DNA from: Pseudomonas parafulva
GTDB taxonomy: Bacteria; Pseudomonadota; Gammaproteobacteria; Pseudomonadales; Pseudomonadaceae
Reading direction: 5' to 3'
Assembly (NCBI RefSeq): GCF_000800255.1
Contig: NZ_CP009747.1
Span: 4,836,001-4,900,000, forward strand
DNA: 64,000 bases
Shown here: in pieces, positions 10,850-19,858 of the stretch
How the letters are laid out: each line of letters opens with the position of its first letter
How positions within the stretch are numbered: the stretch's first letter is position 1
Position numbers and translations under genes: made by a program
Notes under the pieces: model-generated
Told to the model about the DNA's origin: nothing
What the model saw: the letters and a program-made list of their open reading frames with translations, nothing else
Database searches by the model: none

Positions 10850-12031
10850 TCAGACGAACTGCGCCGCGGCGTTGGCCGAGGCCCAGGCCCACTGGAAATT
10901 GAAGCCGCCCAGGTGGCCGCTGACATCCAGCACCTCGCCAATGAAGTACAGCCCCGGACTCTTCAACGATTCCAGGGTCTTGGACGACACTTCGCGGGTG
11001 TCCACGCCGCCCAGGGTCACTTCCGCCGTGCGATAGCCCTCGGTGCCGGCCGGCACCACCTGCCAGGCCGACAGCTGTTCGGCGATCTGCGCCAGTTCCG
11101 CCGGGGTGTACTGCTTCAACGGCCTGGAGACGAACCACTGCTCGGCCAGCAAGTTCGCCAGCTTGCGGGTGAACACCTCGCCCAGCACGGTCTTGAGCTC
11201 GCTGTTGGGGCGCTCGGTTTGCTGTTGTTGCAGCCATTGCAGCGCGTCGTGGTCGGGCAGCAGGTTGAGCTCGACGGTGTCGCCGCTTTCCCAGTACGAG
11301 GAAATCTGCAGGATCGCCGGGCCGCTCAGGCCACGGTGGGTGAACAGCAGGTTTTCGCGAAAGCTCACGCCATTGCAATGGGCGATGCAGTCCAGCGAGG
11401 TGCCGGACAGCTCGCTGCACAGTGCCTTGAGTTGGGGCTCGGTGACGGTGAACGGCACCAGCGCAGCGCGGGTCGGCAGCAGGGTGTGGCCGAACTGGCG
11501 GGCGACCTGGTAACCGAAGCCGGTGGCGCCCAAGGTCGGGATCGACAGGCCGCCGGTGGCGATCACCAGCGACTGGCAGGCGAACGGTCCGGCGCTGGTG
11601 TGCAGGCGGTAGCCGTCGTCGGTCTTGTCGATCCGTTCGATCTGCGTGTTCAGGCGCAGCTCGGCACCGGCGGCGTCGCACTCGGCCAGGAGCATGTCGA
11701 GGATGTCGCTGGACTTGTTGTCGCAGAACAGTTGGCCGAGCTTTTTCTCGTGGTACGGCACGCCGTGGCGGGCCACCAGTTCGATGAAGTCCCACTGGGT
11801 GTAGCGGGCCAGGGCCGACTTGCAGAAGTGCGGGTTCTGCGACAGGAAGTTGGCCGGCTCGGTGTACATATTGGTGAAGTTGCAGCGCCCGCCGCCGGAC
11901 ATGAGGATCTTCTTGCCGGGCTTGTTGGCATGGTCGAGCAGCAGCACGCGGCGACCGCGGCGCGCGCTGAGGTGTGCGCACATCAGGCCGGCGGCGCCGG
12001 CTCCAATGATGATCACGTCGGTGGAGTGCAC
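10850..12031 (-). CDS. HI0933/BaiN-family FAD-dependent oxidoreductase
   Basis: Flavoprotein with the N-terminal FAD motif DVIIIGAGAAGLMCAHLSAR, the second conserved block GKKILMSGGGRCNFTNMY that marks the HI0933/YhiN/BaiN family, and a C-terminal FIGEVLDVSGHLGGFNFQWAWASANAAA stretch that closes the FAD site. The start is probably the GTG at 12031 (VHSTDVIIIGAG; 393 residues), which has AGG eight bases upstream. A TTG at 12070 would add 13 residues. The reaction is not known for most members; BaiN itself acts on steroid-type bile acids in clostridia, and I do not infer that here. It follows dbpA by 43 bases. Confidence 0.85.
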   Translation of the reverse strand: MHSTDVIIIGAGAAGLMCAHLSARRGRRVLLLDHANKPGKKILMSGGGRCNFTNMYTEPANFLSQNPHFCKSALARYTQWDFIELVARHGVPYHEKKLGQLFCDNKSSDILDMLLAECDAAGAELRLNTQIERIDKTDDGYRLHTSAGPFACQSLVIATGGLSIPTLGATGFGYQVARQFGHTLLPTRAALVPFTVTEPQLKALCSELSGTSLDCIAHCNGVSFRENLLFTHRGLSGPAILQISSYWESGDTVELNLLPDHDALQWLQQQQTERPNSELKTVLGEVFTRKLANLLAEQWFVSRPLKQYTPAELAQIAEQLSAWQVVPAGTEGYRTAEVTLGGVDTREVSSKTLESLKSPGLYFIGEVLDVSGHLGGFNFQWAWASANAAAQFV

Positions 12032-12074
12032 GGTGTGAACCTGTCTGGAGTCGAAAAGGGAGCTTGCCAAGGGG

Positions 12075-13460
12075 TTAGATGATGCGGACCTTGAGCGCGC
12101 GGCCCTTGATCTTGCCGCTGTTGAGCCGCTGCATCGCCCGCTTGGCCACCGCCCGCTCCACCGCCACGAAGGCGACGAAGTCGAAGATGGCGATCTTGCC
12201 CACTTGCTTGCCCGGCAGCCCGGCGTCGCCGGTCAGCGCACCGAGGATGTCGCCTGGGCGCAGCTTGTCCTTGCGCCCGGCACCGATGCACAGGGTGGTC
12301 ATCGGCGGCAGCAGGGGCTCGCCACCCTTGTGCTTGAGGCCGTCCAGCGGTTCCCAGCGCAACGGGCGCTTCTGCAAGTCCTCGATGGCCTGGGCGCGAT
12401 GGCCTTCGGCCGGCGCCACCAGGCTGATCGCCATCCCTTTCTCACCGGCGCGGCCGGTACGTCCGACGCGGTGCACGTGAATCTCGGCGTCGCGCGCCAG
12501 TTCGACGTTGATCACCAGGTCCAGGCCATCGATGTCCAGGCCGCGAGCGGCCACATCGGTGGCCACCAGCACCGAGCTGCTGCGGTTGGCGAACATCGTC
12601 AGCACCTGATCGCGGTCGCGCTGTTCCAGGTCGCCGTGCAGGGCCTGGGCGACGATGCCCTTGGCGGTCAGGTGGATAACCAGGTCTTCGCACTGCTGCT
12701 TGGTGAAGCAGAACGCCACGCACGACTGCGGACGGTAGTGACCGAGCACGCGGGTGACCGCCTCCAGGCGCTGCTGTGGATCGATCTCGATGAAGCGCTG
12801 CTCGATCTGGCTGTCGCTGTGCTGGCTCTCGACCTTGACCTGCTGCGGCGTGCGCATGAAGTCGGCGGCCAGTTGCTCGATGCCGGCCGGGTAGGTGGCC
12901 GAGAACAGCAGGGTCTGGCGCCGCGAGGGGGTCTTGCCGATGATCGCGGCGATGGCGTCGAAGAAGCCCATGTCGAGCATGCGGTCGGCTTCGTCCAGCA
13001 CCAGCGTGTTGAGGCCCTTGAGGTCGAGGGTGCCCTTGTCCAGGTGCTGCTGGATGCGCCCTGGGGTGCCGACGATGATGTGCGCGCCGTGTTCCAGCGA
13101 GGCGATCTGCGGGCCGAGCGAGACGCCGCCGCACAGGGTGAGGATCTTGATGTTGTCCTCGGCCCTGGCCAGGCGGCGCAGTTCCTTGGCCACCTGGTCG
13201 GCGAGCTCGCGGGTGGGGCACAGCACCAGCGCCTGGCAGCCGAAGTAGCGCGGGTTGATCGGGTTGAGCAGGCCGATGCCGAAGGCGGCGGTCTTGCCGC
13301 TGCCGGTCTTGGCCTGGGCGATCAGGTCCTGGCCCTTGAGGATGACCGGCAGGCTCTGCGCCTGGATCGGGGTCATCGCGGCATAACCCAGGGCATCCAG
13401 GTTGGCCAGCATGGCGGCGGACAGCGGCAGGGAAGCGAAAGCGGTGGAGTCGGTGGTCAC
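12075..13460 (-). CDS. dbpA: ATP-dependent RNA helicase DbpA
   Basis: DEAD-box helicase that acts in late 50S ribosome assembly by binding hairpin 92 of 23S rRNA. The 461-residue protein contains AKTGSGKTAAFG (motif I), PTRELADQ, VGTPGR, LDEADRMLD (DEAD box, motif II), SATYP (motif III) and HRVGRTGRAGEKG (motif VI). What makes it DbpA rather than another DEAD protein is the C-terminal RNA-binding domain (MTTLCIGAGRKDKLRPGDIL onward), which recognises 23S rRNA. The start is the GTG at 13460. It lies 63 bases downstream of the MdtD-type gene on the same strand. Confidence 0.93.
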   Translation of the reverse strand: MTTDSTAFASLPLSAAMLANLDALGYAAMTPIQAQSLPVILKGQDLIAQAKTGSGKTAAFGIGLLNPINPRYFGCQALVLCPTRELADQVAKELRRLARAEDNIKILTLCGGVSLGPQIASLEHGAHIIVGTPGRIQQHLDKGTLDLKGLNTLVLDEADRMLDMGFFDAIAAIIGKTPSRRQTLLFSATYPAGIEQLAADFMRTPQQVKVESQHSDSQIEQRFIEIDPQQRLEAVTRVLGHYRPQSCVAFCFTKQQCEDLVIHLTAKGIVAQALHGDLEQRDRDQVLTMFANRSSSVLVATDVAARGLDIDGLDLVINVELARDAEIHVHRVGRTGRAGEKGMAISLVAPAEGHRAQAIEDLQKRPLRWEPLDGLKHKGGEPLLPPMTTLCIGAGRKDKLRPGDILGALTGDAGLPGKQVGKIAIFDFVAFVAVERAVAKRAMQRLNSGKIKGRALKVRII

Positions 13461-13523
13461 GGGACTGGCCTGCGGTGCGAAGCGAAAAATGCCGCACAGT
13501 CTACCAGCCCATGGCGATTCCCC

Positions 13524-14951
13524 CTACGTTTCCACGTGCTCTTCCGGACGACGGGTACGCCGGCCGTCTGTCGGCGAAAGCTGCAGGAAGATCGCCGCAG
13601 CCAGCATCGCCATCAAACCGATGGTCAGGAAGGTGAGCTGGAACGCCCCCAAGGTGGTTTCCACGCCGTCGGCATTGCCTGAGGCGGTGAAACCACCGAG
13701 CAGGGCGCCGGCGCAGGCCACGCCCAGGCTCAGCGACAGTTGCGCGACCACCGACAGCAGGCTGTTGCCGCTGCTGGCGCTGACATCGTCCAGGTCGATC
13801 AGGGTCACGGTGTTCATGGCCGTGAACTGCAGCGAGTTCACCGCGCCCAACACGCCCAGTTGCACCAGCAGCAGCCAGTACGGCGTCTGCTCGTCGACCA
13901 GGCCGAGGCTGGCGAGCATCACGCCGAGCAGCAGGGTGTTGCCGGTGAGGATGATGCGGTAGCCCAGGCGCTCGATCAGCGGACGTGCCACCGACTTGGC
14001 CAACATCGCTGCGGCCGCCAGCGGGATCATGCTCATGCCCGCCTGCGCCGGCGAGTAGCCCAGCGCCACTTGCAGCAGCAGCGGCACTAGGAAGGGCAAG
14101 GCGCCGCTGCCCAGGCGGGCGAACAGGTTGCCGAGGATGCCGATGGCGAAGGTGCGCACGCGGAACAGGCTGGGCGAGAACAGCGGCTCGGGGTCGCGTC
14201 CGGCGCGCAGCCAGTAAGCGGCCAGGCAGGCCATGCCGGCGAACAGCAACAACATCACCCGCAGGTGCGGCAGGTGCAGTTCGCCCAGGCCTTCCATGGC
14301 GATGGTGATCAGCACCATCGCCGCGCCGAACAGCAGGAAGCCCGGGCCGTCGAAGGTGGTGCGCTCGCTGCCGCGCAGGTCCGGGATGAATTTCCACACC
14401 GCATAGCAGCCCAGCGCGCCGACCGGCAGGTTGAGCAGGAAGATCCAGTGCCAACTGAGGATTTCCACCAGCCAGCCACCCACGGTCGGGCCGAGCAGCG
14501 GCCCGAGCAGGCCGGGGATGGTGATGAAGCTCATGATCCGCACCAGTTCCGAGCGCGGGTAGGCGCGCAGCACCACCAGGCGCCCGACCGGCAGCATCAG
14601 CGCACCGCCCAGGCCCTGGATGACCCGCGCGAAGATCAGAAAGCCCAGGCTGTTGGCCGCCGCGCACAGCAGCGAGCCGACGCTGAACAGCAGGATCGCG
14701 CCGAAGAAGATGCGCTTGGTGCCGAAGCGGTCGGCGATCCAGCCCGAGGCGGGGATCAGCAGGGCCACGGTGAGCATGTAGGCGATGATCACGCCCTGCA
14801 TGCGCAACGGGTCCTCGGCCAGCGAGCGGGCCATGGCGGGCAGCGCGGTGTTGAGGATGGTGCCGTCGAGCGACTGCATGAAGAAAGCGATGGCCACCAC
14901 CCAGGGGAGCCAGCGGGCGGTGATGGGGTCGAGCGGGGCGCGTTCGGGCAT
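13524..14951 (-). CDS. mdtD: MdtD-type MFS drug exporter (DHA2 family)
   Basis: The 475-residue inner-membrane protein has about 14 hydrophobic segments. It includes the DHA2 signature regions MQSLDGTILNTALPAMARSL in TM1, WIADRFGTKRIFFGAILLFS in the loop 2-3 motif A region, and RVIQGLGGALMLPVGRLVVL in TM4 (motif C precursor). This composition matches multidrug transporter subunit MdtD. In E. coli mdtD sits with mdtABC-baeSR; here it is alone, so the symbol is by similarity. The ATG at 14951 has AGAGGA upstream. The 70 bases separating it from the TldE-like gene contain a strong hairpin. Confidence 0.83.
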   Translation of the reverse strand: MPERAPLDPITARWLPWVVAIAFFMQSLDGTILNTALPAMARSLAEDPLRMQGVIIAYMLTVALLIPASGWIADRFGTKRIFFGAILLFSVGSLLCAAANSLGFLIFARVIQGLGGALMLPVGRLVVLRAYPRSELVRIMSFITIPGLLGPLLGPTVGGWLVEILSWHWIFLLNLPVGALGCYAVWKFIPDLRGSERTTFDGPGFLLFGAAMVLITIAMEGLGELHLPHLRVMLLLFAGMACLAAYWLRAGRDPEPLFSPSLFRVRTFAIGILGNLFARLGSGALPFLVPLLLQVALGYSPAQAGMSMIPLAAAAMLAKSVARPLIERLGYRIILTGNTLLLGVMLASLGLVDEQTPYWLLLVQLGVLGAVNSLQFTAMNTVTLIDLDDVSASSGNSLLSVVAQLSLSLGVACAGALLGGFTASGNADGVETTLGAFQLTFLTIGLMAMLAAAIFLQLSPTDGRRTRRPEEHVET

Positions 14952-14969
14952 GACGTCCTCTTCTGCCTG

Positions 14970-15014
14970 TGCCGGCCCTGGCGCGGATCGATCGCGGTGG
15001 CGATAGGGCCGGCA
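14970..15014 (-). promoter_or_regulatory. Strong inverted repeat between the TldE-like gene and mdtD
   Basis: TGCCGGCCCT at 14970-14979 pairs perfectly with AGGGCCGGCA at 15005-15014 (10 bp). The 25-base loop is itself rich in CGCG and GATCGATC self-complementary sequence. No T-run follows. It could attenuate read-through from the TldD/TldE genes into mdtD or protect an mRNA end; the role is inferred. Confidence 0.45.
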
Positions 15015-15021
15015 GGGCCAA

Positions 15022-16353
15022 TCACAATGTCAATGTCAGTCCTCTGACCAGCGCGCCGGGCAAATGACTCGATCCGGTCTGCCGCTGTCCGTAGGTGCTG
15101 GTGGACAGGATCAGCTCGCGCTCGCAGGTCAGCGCTTCCAGACGGTCGCCCAGCAGGTTGTACAGGCTGTCGTCGAAGCGCATGGTGCTCACCGGTCCCT
15201 GGATCTGCCCGTCCTGCACCCAGAAGGTGGCGAAGCGGGTCAGGCCGGTCATGCGCGCGGCGGGCAGGTCGGAGTAGTTCAGGTACCACAGGTTGCTGAT
15301 GTACAGGCCGGTGCCGAGGTGTTCGAGGATGTCCGCCGTGGCCAGCGATCCGGGGGCCAGGCTCAGCGCGCAGGGCGCCTCGTAACTGTCTGCACCGTTG
15401 GCCAGCAGGGCGAATTCGGCGGCGCTGCGCGCGCTGGTCAGGCGCTCGAGGGCGCGGCCTTCGCCAATCAGGGTCAGGTCCTGGCGGGGCGAGCCTTCGT
15501 CGGAGAACGCTGGGCTCAGCGAGCCGCTGACCTGTTCGGCGACGCTCACCAGCGGGCTGAGCCGGGCATCGCCGTTGTACAGGCGTTGCAGCGGGCTGTT
15601 GCCGGTGGCCAGGGCCTGGGCTGAAAAGCCGCCCCAGCCCAGCATGTCGGCGATCTCGTCCATGGCCGCGGGGGCCAGGTAGGCGCGGTAGCTGCCGGGT
15701 TCGAGGGTGATGGCCGGGCGGCCCAGGTGCTGCAGTTGCTCGCGCGCCAGCCGCAGGCGCGTGGCAAAGGCCTCGGCGCTCCAGGCCTGGCCGGCATAGT
15801 TGGCTTTCACCGCCTGGCCGTTGGCGTGGAACAGGCTCCAGTCGAAGTTGAAGCTGTTGGCCTGGTGCCAGCCGAAGGCGCCATAGGAACTGGCGAAGCC
15901 CCGGCAGAGGGGACCGGCGGCATAGATGCCGACCAGGTCCAGGTCGCCGGCCTGTTGCTCGACCAGCGCCAGCACTTCGTCGAAGTCGGGCAGGGGCTCC
16001 TCTTGCACGCTGTGGCTGTGCCAGGCGCGCTCGTCCAGTTTCAGGTAGGGATCGGCGGGCAGCAGCGGCAAGGTCTGGCGCAGTTGCGCCAGCGCGTCGT
16101 GCAGGCGCTGGCGGTCGAGTTGCGGGTCGTCGCCCAGGGTGAACTGCTGCTCGGCCTGACGGCCGTCACGCACCAGGCGCAGGCTCGCACTGGCCTGGCT
16201 GACATCGCCGGCCTGACGCACCTTGGCCTGGTTGAAGCGCACGAAACGCGACTGTTCGGCGCTGTAGCCGAGGGTGAACTGCTCGCCGGGATGCACGGCG
16301 TCGCGCAGGGCGCCGTGCAGGTGCTCGAAGCGAGGTCGATACGAAGTGCTCAT
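15022..16353 (-). CDS. TldE/PmbA-like partner subunit of a TldD-type protease
   Basis: 443 residues, beginning MSTSYRPRFEHLHGALRDAV. It has the overall organisation of the U62/TldD-PmbA superfamily but lacks the HExxxH zinc motif seen in its neighbour, as expected for the non-catalytic TldE/PmbA partner. The C-terminal half contains the typical TGLTRFATFWVQDGQIQGPV and DSLYNLLGDRLEALT elements. The ATG shares its A with the TGA of the upstream TldD-like gene (TGATG), so the two are translationally coupled, which suits an obligate heterodimer. I infer this is an accessory pair, distinct from the housekeeping tldD and pmbA genes expected elsewhere in a Pseudomonas chromosome. Confidence 0.8.
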   Translation of the reverse strand: MSTSYRPRFEHLHGALRDAVHPGEQFTLGYSAEQSRFVRFNQAKVRQAGDVSQASASLRLVRDGRQAEQQFTLGDDPQLDRQRLHDALAQLRQTLPLLPADPYLKLDERAWHSHSVQEEPLPDFDEVLALVEQQAGDLDLVGIYAAGPLCRGFASSYGAFGWHQANSFNFDWSLFHANGQAVKANYAGQAWSAEAFATRLRLAREQLQHLGRPAITLEPGSYRAYLAPAAMDEIADMLGWGGFSAQALATGNSPLQRLYNGDARLSPLVSVAEQVSGSLSPAFSDEGSPRQDLTLIGEGRALERLTSARSAAEFALLANGADSYEAPCALSLAPGSLATADILEHLGTGLYISNLWYLNYSDLPAARMTGLTRFATFWVQDGQIQGPVSTMRFDDSLYNLLGDRLEALTCERELILSTSTYGQRQTGSSHLPGALVRGLTLTL

Positions 16354-17795
16354 CAGGCGTCTCCTCCGAATACGTCGATCTGGCGGAACACGCAGGCCGG
16401 CGAGGCGTGGCCGACGCGGATGACCTGGTTGGGCTCGCCCTTGCCGCAGTTCGGGGTGCCGAGCACCTGGAAGGTGCTGCGGTCGCCCACCGCCGAGAGG
16501 TTGCGCCAGAACTGCGCGGAGATGCCGCGGTAGTTGGGGTTCTTGACCACGCCCTTGAGTTGGCCGTGCTCGATGAGCTGGCCCCATTCGCAGCCGAACT
16601 GGAACTTGTTGCGCGCGTCGTCGATGGACCAGGAACGGTTGGTGCGCATGAGGATGCCGTGCTCGATGCCCGCGATGAGTTGCTCCAGCGAGTGCTCGCC
16701 CGGTTCGATGTTGAGGTTGGCCATGCGGTCGATGGGGGCGCGGTTCCAGCCGCAGGCACGGCTGTTGGCCACGCCGTCGAGGCCGGAGCGCAGTTGCGAG
16801 AGGGCGCCGCCCAGCGGCCGCAACAGCGTGCCCTGGCGAATCAGGAACTGCTTGCTGGCGGGTGTGCCGTCGTCGTCGAAGCTGTAGCTGGCCAGCTCTT
16901 CTGGCAGGGTCGGGTCGAAGGTGACGTTGAGCAGCGCCGAGCCGTATTGCAGATGGCCGAAGTCGCTGGCCTTGACGAAGCTGGTGCCGGCGTAATTGCG
17001 CTCGTCACCGAGGATGCGGTCCATCTCCAAGGGGTGACCGATGGACTCGTGGATTTGCAGCATCATCTGGTCGGGCATCAACAGCAGGTCGCGCACGCCG
17101 CTGGGGGTGTTGGGCGCCAGCAGCAACTGCAGGGCCTCGTCGGCCACGTGTCGGGCCGCGCCTACCAGGCCGCAGCGTTCGATGATCTCGAAGCCGCCCT
17201 GTTGGCCGAAGTTCTCCCGGCCCAGGGTGCGGCTCTGGCTGTCCTGGCCATCGCTGGCGGTGACGCCCAGGCCGGGGAAGACGAAGCGCTGCGCATGGCG
17301 CAACTGCGCACCGGCCGAGTTCAGGTAGGTCTGCTCGACGAGGGTGATGCCCAGGCTTGCCTGCCAGTCCACCAGGCGTGCGTCCTTGGGCACGCTGGCC
17401 GATTCGGCGGCCAGCAGCTCAAGGCAGTCGGCCAGGTTGGGCAGGGCCTGCTCGAAGTTGGGCGAGACGTGGTCGTGACGTTGGCTGGGCACCGGCTGCT
17501 GGCGCAGATCGAGCAGGTGGTGGCCAGCGATCTGCCGGGCCAGGGCCTCGGCCTGTTCCAGCGCACGTTGCAGTCCGGCTTGCGACAGGTCGGCGGTGGC
17601 CGCGTAGGCTTCCACGCCGTTGAGCCGAACGCTGAGCATGGCGCCCTCATCCTGGCTGAACGACGGTGGTTCGGCGACGTTACGCCGCACTGACAGCGAT
17701 TGGTGCGCTTGCTTGACGTGGCGCAGCGAAAAGACGTCGGCCGTGCTGCGCAGCCCGGCGAAGCGCTGGCGCAGCAGGGCGCTGGAATCGAACAT
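16353..17795 (-). CDS. TldD-like zinc metalloprotease subunit
   Basis: Catalytic member of a TldD/TldE-type heterodimeric protease, 480 residues. It carries MLQIHESIGHPLEMDRILGD, where HESIGH is the HExxxH zinc site of the TldD family and the following Glu is the third ligand region. Known TldD/E proteases degrade unfolded peptides threaded into their inner cavity and mature modified peptides such as microcin B17. No precursor peptide gene is visible next to this pair, so its substrate is unknown. The start ATG at 17795 has GGAGG upstream and lies 30 bases after the acyl-CoA dehydrogenase stop. Expression with the TldE-like partner is assured by the TGATG overlap. Confidence 0.85.
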   Translation of the reverse strand: MFDSSALLRQRFAGLRSTADVFSLRHVKQAHQSLSVRRNVAEPPSFSQDEGAMLSVRLNGVEAYAATADLSQAGLQRALEQAEALARQIAGHHLLDLRQQPVPSQRHDHVSPNFEQALPNLADCLELLAAESASVPKDARLVDWQASLGITLVEQTYLNSAGAQLRHAQRFVFPGLGVTASDGQDSQSRTLGRENFGQQGGFEIIERCGLVGAARHVADEALQLLLAPNTPSGVRDLLLMPDQMMLQIHESIGHPLEMDRILGDERNYAGTSFVKASDFGHLQYGSALLNVTFDPTLPEELASYSFDDDGTPASKQFLIRQGTLLRPLGGALSQLRSGLDGVANSRACGWNRAPIDRMANLNIEPGEHSLEQLIAGIEHGILMRTNRSWSIDDARNKFQFGCEWGQLIEHGQLKGVVKNPNYRGISAQFWRNLSAVGDRSTFQVLGTPNCGKGEPNQVIRVGHASPACVFRQIDVFGGDA

Positions 17796-17825
17796 GCAAG
17801 AACCTCCGGTACACGGTGGCTCCCC

Positions 17826-19628
17826 CTAGAACCACCCCTCGTGCATGCCCAGGCACGTGTCGTCACGTGCCTCGAGCAAGGCGAGCTCAGTATGGCAGCC
17901 TGGCACCTCCCAGATCAGAAAATAACGCGCCGCTTGTAGTTTGCCTTGATAGAAATCGCGATCGGCTTCGACGCCCTTGAGCAACCCGAGCTCGGCGTGG
18001 ATCGCCTGCTCCAGCCAGCGCCAGCCGATCACGCAGTGACCGAACACCTTGAGGTACAGCGCAGAATTGGCCAGCGCAGCCGCCGCCTTGCCCTGGGCCA
18101 GATCGCCGAGCAGGGCCAGGGTTGCGGCCTGCAAGCGATTGACCAACTGCTCCAGCGGCTGGCGCAGCGCATCCAGGTTGGGGTGATGGCTGGCGCGCTC
18201 GGCGGTGGCGGCGATCAGGCGGATCAGGTGCTTGAGCCCGGCACCGCCGTTCTGCGCCAGCTTACGCCCCAGCAGGTCGAGCGACTGGATACCCTCGGTG
18301 CCCTCGTGAATCGGGTTCAGGCGGTTGTCGCGGTAGTACTGCTCCACCGGATAGTCGCGGGTGTAGCCGTGGCCGCCGAGGATCTGGATCGCCAGTTCGT
18401 TGGCCTTGAGGCAGAACGCCGATGGCCAGGATTTGACGATGGGGGTGAGTAGGTCGAGCAGTTGCTGGGCCTGCTCGCGAGTGGTTGCATCGGGCGCGGT
18501 GTGGGTGTCGTCGAACAGCCGCGCGGCGTACAGCCCCAGGTCGAAGGCGCCTTCCACGTAGGCCTTCTGCATCAGCAGCATGCGCCGCACGTCGGCATGC
18601 TCGATGATCGGCACCGGCGGGCTGTGCGGGTCTTTGTTGTCCACCTGACGGCCCTGGGGGCGCTGGCGAGCATAGTCCAGCGAGTACAAGTAGCCGGCGT
18701 AGCCGAGCATCACTGCGCCCATGCCGACGCCGATGCGCGCCTCGTTCATCATCTGGAACATGTACGCCAGGCCTTGGTGCGGCTGGCCGACCAGATAGCC
18801 GATGCACTGGCCGTTATCGCCGAAGTTCAGCGCCGTGGAGGTGGTGCCGCGCCAGCCCATCTTGTGGAACAGCCCGGCCAGCGTCACGTCGTTGCGCGCG
18901 CCGAGGCGACCGTCGGCGTCGACCCGGTACTTGGGCACGATGAACAGGGAAATGCCCTTCACCCCGGCCGGGGCGTCCGGCAGCTTGGCCAGGACCATGT
19001 GCACGATGTTCTCCGATAACTCGTGGTCCCCGGCGGAGATGAAGATCTTGTTGCCCTTGAGCCGGTAGCTGCCGTCGCCAACGGGCTCGGCGCGGGTGCG
19101 GATGTCTGCCAGCGACGAGCCGGCATGGGGTTCGGTGAGGGCCATGGTGCCGAAGAAGCGGCCGTCGATCATCGGTTGCAGGAACAACCGCTTCTGCGTT
19201 TCGTCGCCGAAGCTTTCGATCAGGTTGGCCGCGCCCATGGTCAGGAACGGGTAGGCGGTGGTGCCGGCGTTGGCGGCCTGGAAGTGGGCGAAGCAGGCTT
19301 GCGAGACCAGGCTCGGCAACTGCATGCCGCCGACGTCGAAGTCGCGGTTGGCATTGAGCAAGCCCGCGTCGAGAAACGCCTGCACGGCGGGTTTGACCTC
19401 CGCGATCAACTCAGCCCGGCCGTCCACATAGCGCGGTTCGTGCTCGTCGCCTTTGCGGTTGTGCGGGGCGAAGTACTTTTCCGCCAGGCTGCGCGCAGTG
19501 CCCAGCGCGGCGTCGAAGGTTTCGCGGTTGTGCTCGGCAAAACGCGGGCGGGCGGTCAGGGCCTCGGCATCGAGGACTTCATAGAGTTCGAACGCAAGGT
19601 TGCGGCTGCTGAGGAGTTGCTCGGACAT
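17826..19628 (-). CDS. Acyl-CoA dehydrogenase with extra C-terminal domain
   Basis: FAD-dependent acyl-CoA dehydrogenase of beta-oxidation, 600 residues, longer than the common 380-residue type. The FAD and substrate contacts MALTEPHAGSSLADIRTRAE and KIFISAGDHELSENI occur near residues 165-210. LAIQILGGHGYTRDYPVEQY is followed by NRLNPIHEGTEGIQSLDLLG, which supplies the likely catalytic Glu. An N-terminal extension and a C-terminal domain after residue about 470 match the AidB/long ACAD subgroup found in Pseudomonas. It heads the minus-strand run of acyl-CoA dehydrogenase, tldD-like and tldE-like genes and diverges from the RHS gene. The 230 bases between them should hold both promoters, but I see no clear promoter there. 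Confidence 0.9.
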   Translation of the reverse strand: MSEQLLSSRNLAFELYEVLDAEALTARPRFAEHNRETFDAALGTARSLAEKYFAPHNRKGDEHEPRYVDGRAELIAEVKPAVQAFLDAGLLNANRDFDVGGMQLPSLVSQACFAHFQAANAGTTAYPFLTMGAANLIESFGDETQKRLFLQPMIDGRFFGTMALTEPHAGSSLADIRTRAEPVGDGSYRLKGNKIFISAGDHELSENIVHMVLAKLPDAPAGVKGISLFIVPKYRVDADGRLGARNDVTLAGLFHKMGWRGTTSTALNFGDNGQCIGYLVGQPHQGLAYMFQMMNEARIGVGMGAVMLGYAGYLYSLDYARQRPQGRQVDNKDPHSPPVPIIEHADVRRMLLMQKAYVEGAFDLGLYAARLFDDTHTAPDATTREQAQQLLDLLTPIVKSWPSAFCLKANELAIQILGGHGYTRDYPVEQYYRDNRLNPIHEGTEGIQSLDLLGRKLAQNGGAGLKHLIRLIAATAERASHHPNLDALRQPLEQLVNRLQAATLALLGDLAQGKAAAALANSALYLKVFGHCVIGWRWLEQAIHAELGLLKGVEADRDFYQGKLQAARYFLIWEVPGCHTELALLEARDDTCLGMHEGWF

Positions 19629-19858
19629 GGCGGCATTCCTGGAATCGGGATGCGCCGAGTCTAGTGGCGGTGACCGTTACCGCACAGGCTAATGGATGTG
19701 GGTGATAGCGCTTCAAAAGCACGATGGCGGTGCAGGGTCAGGTGGTGCTGCGGGACTGACAGTTCTGCCAGGTGCCGCCGAGGTTTTGCGACGCTAGTAT
19801 GCAAAGCACACCGTGGTTGAGATTGGCGCGGATGCGTATGTCGATTGGAGGACGCTCG

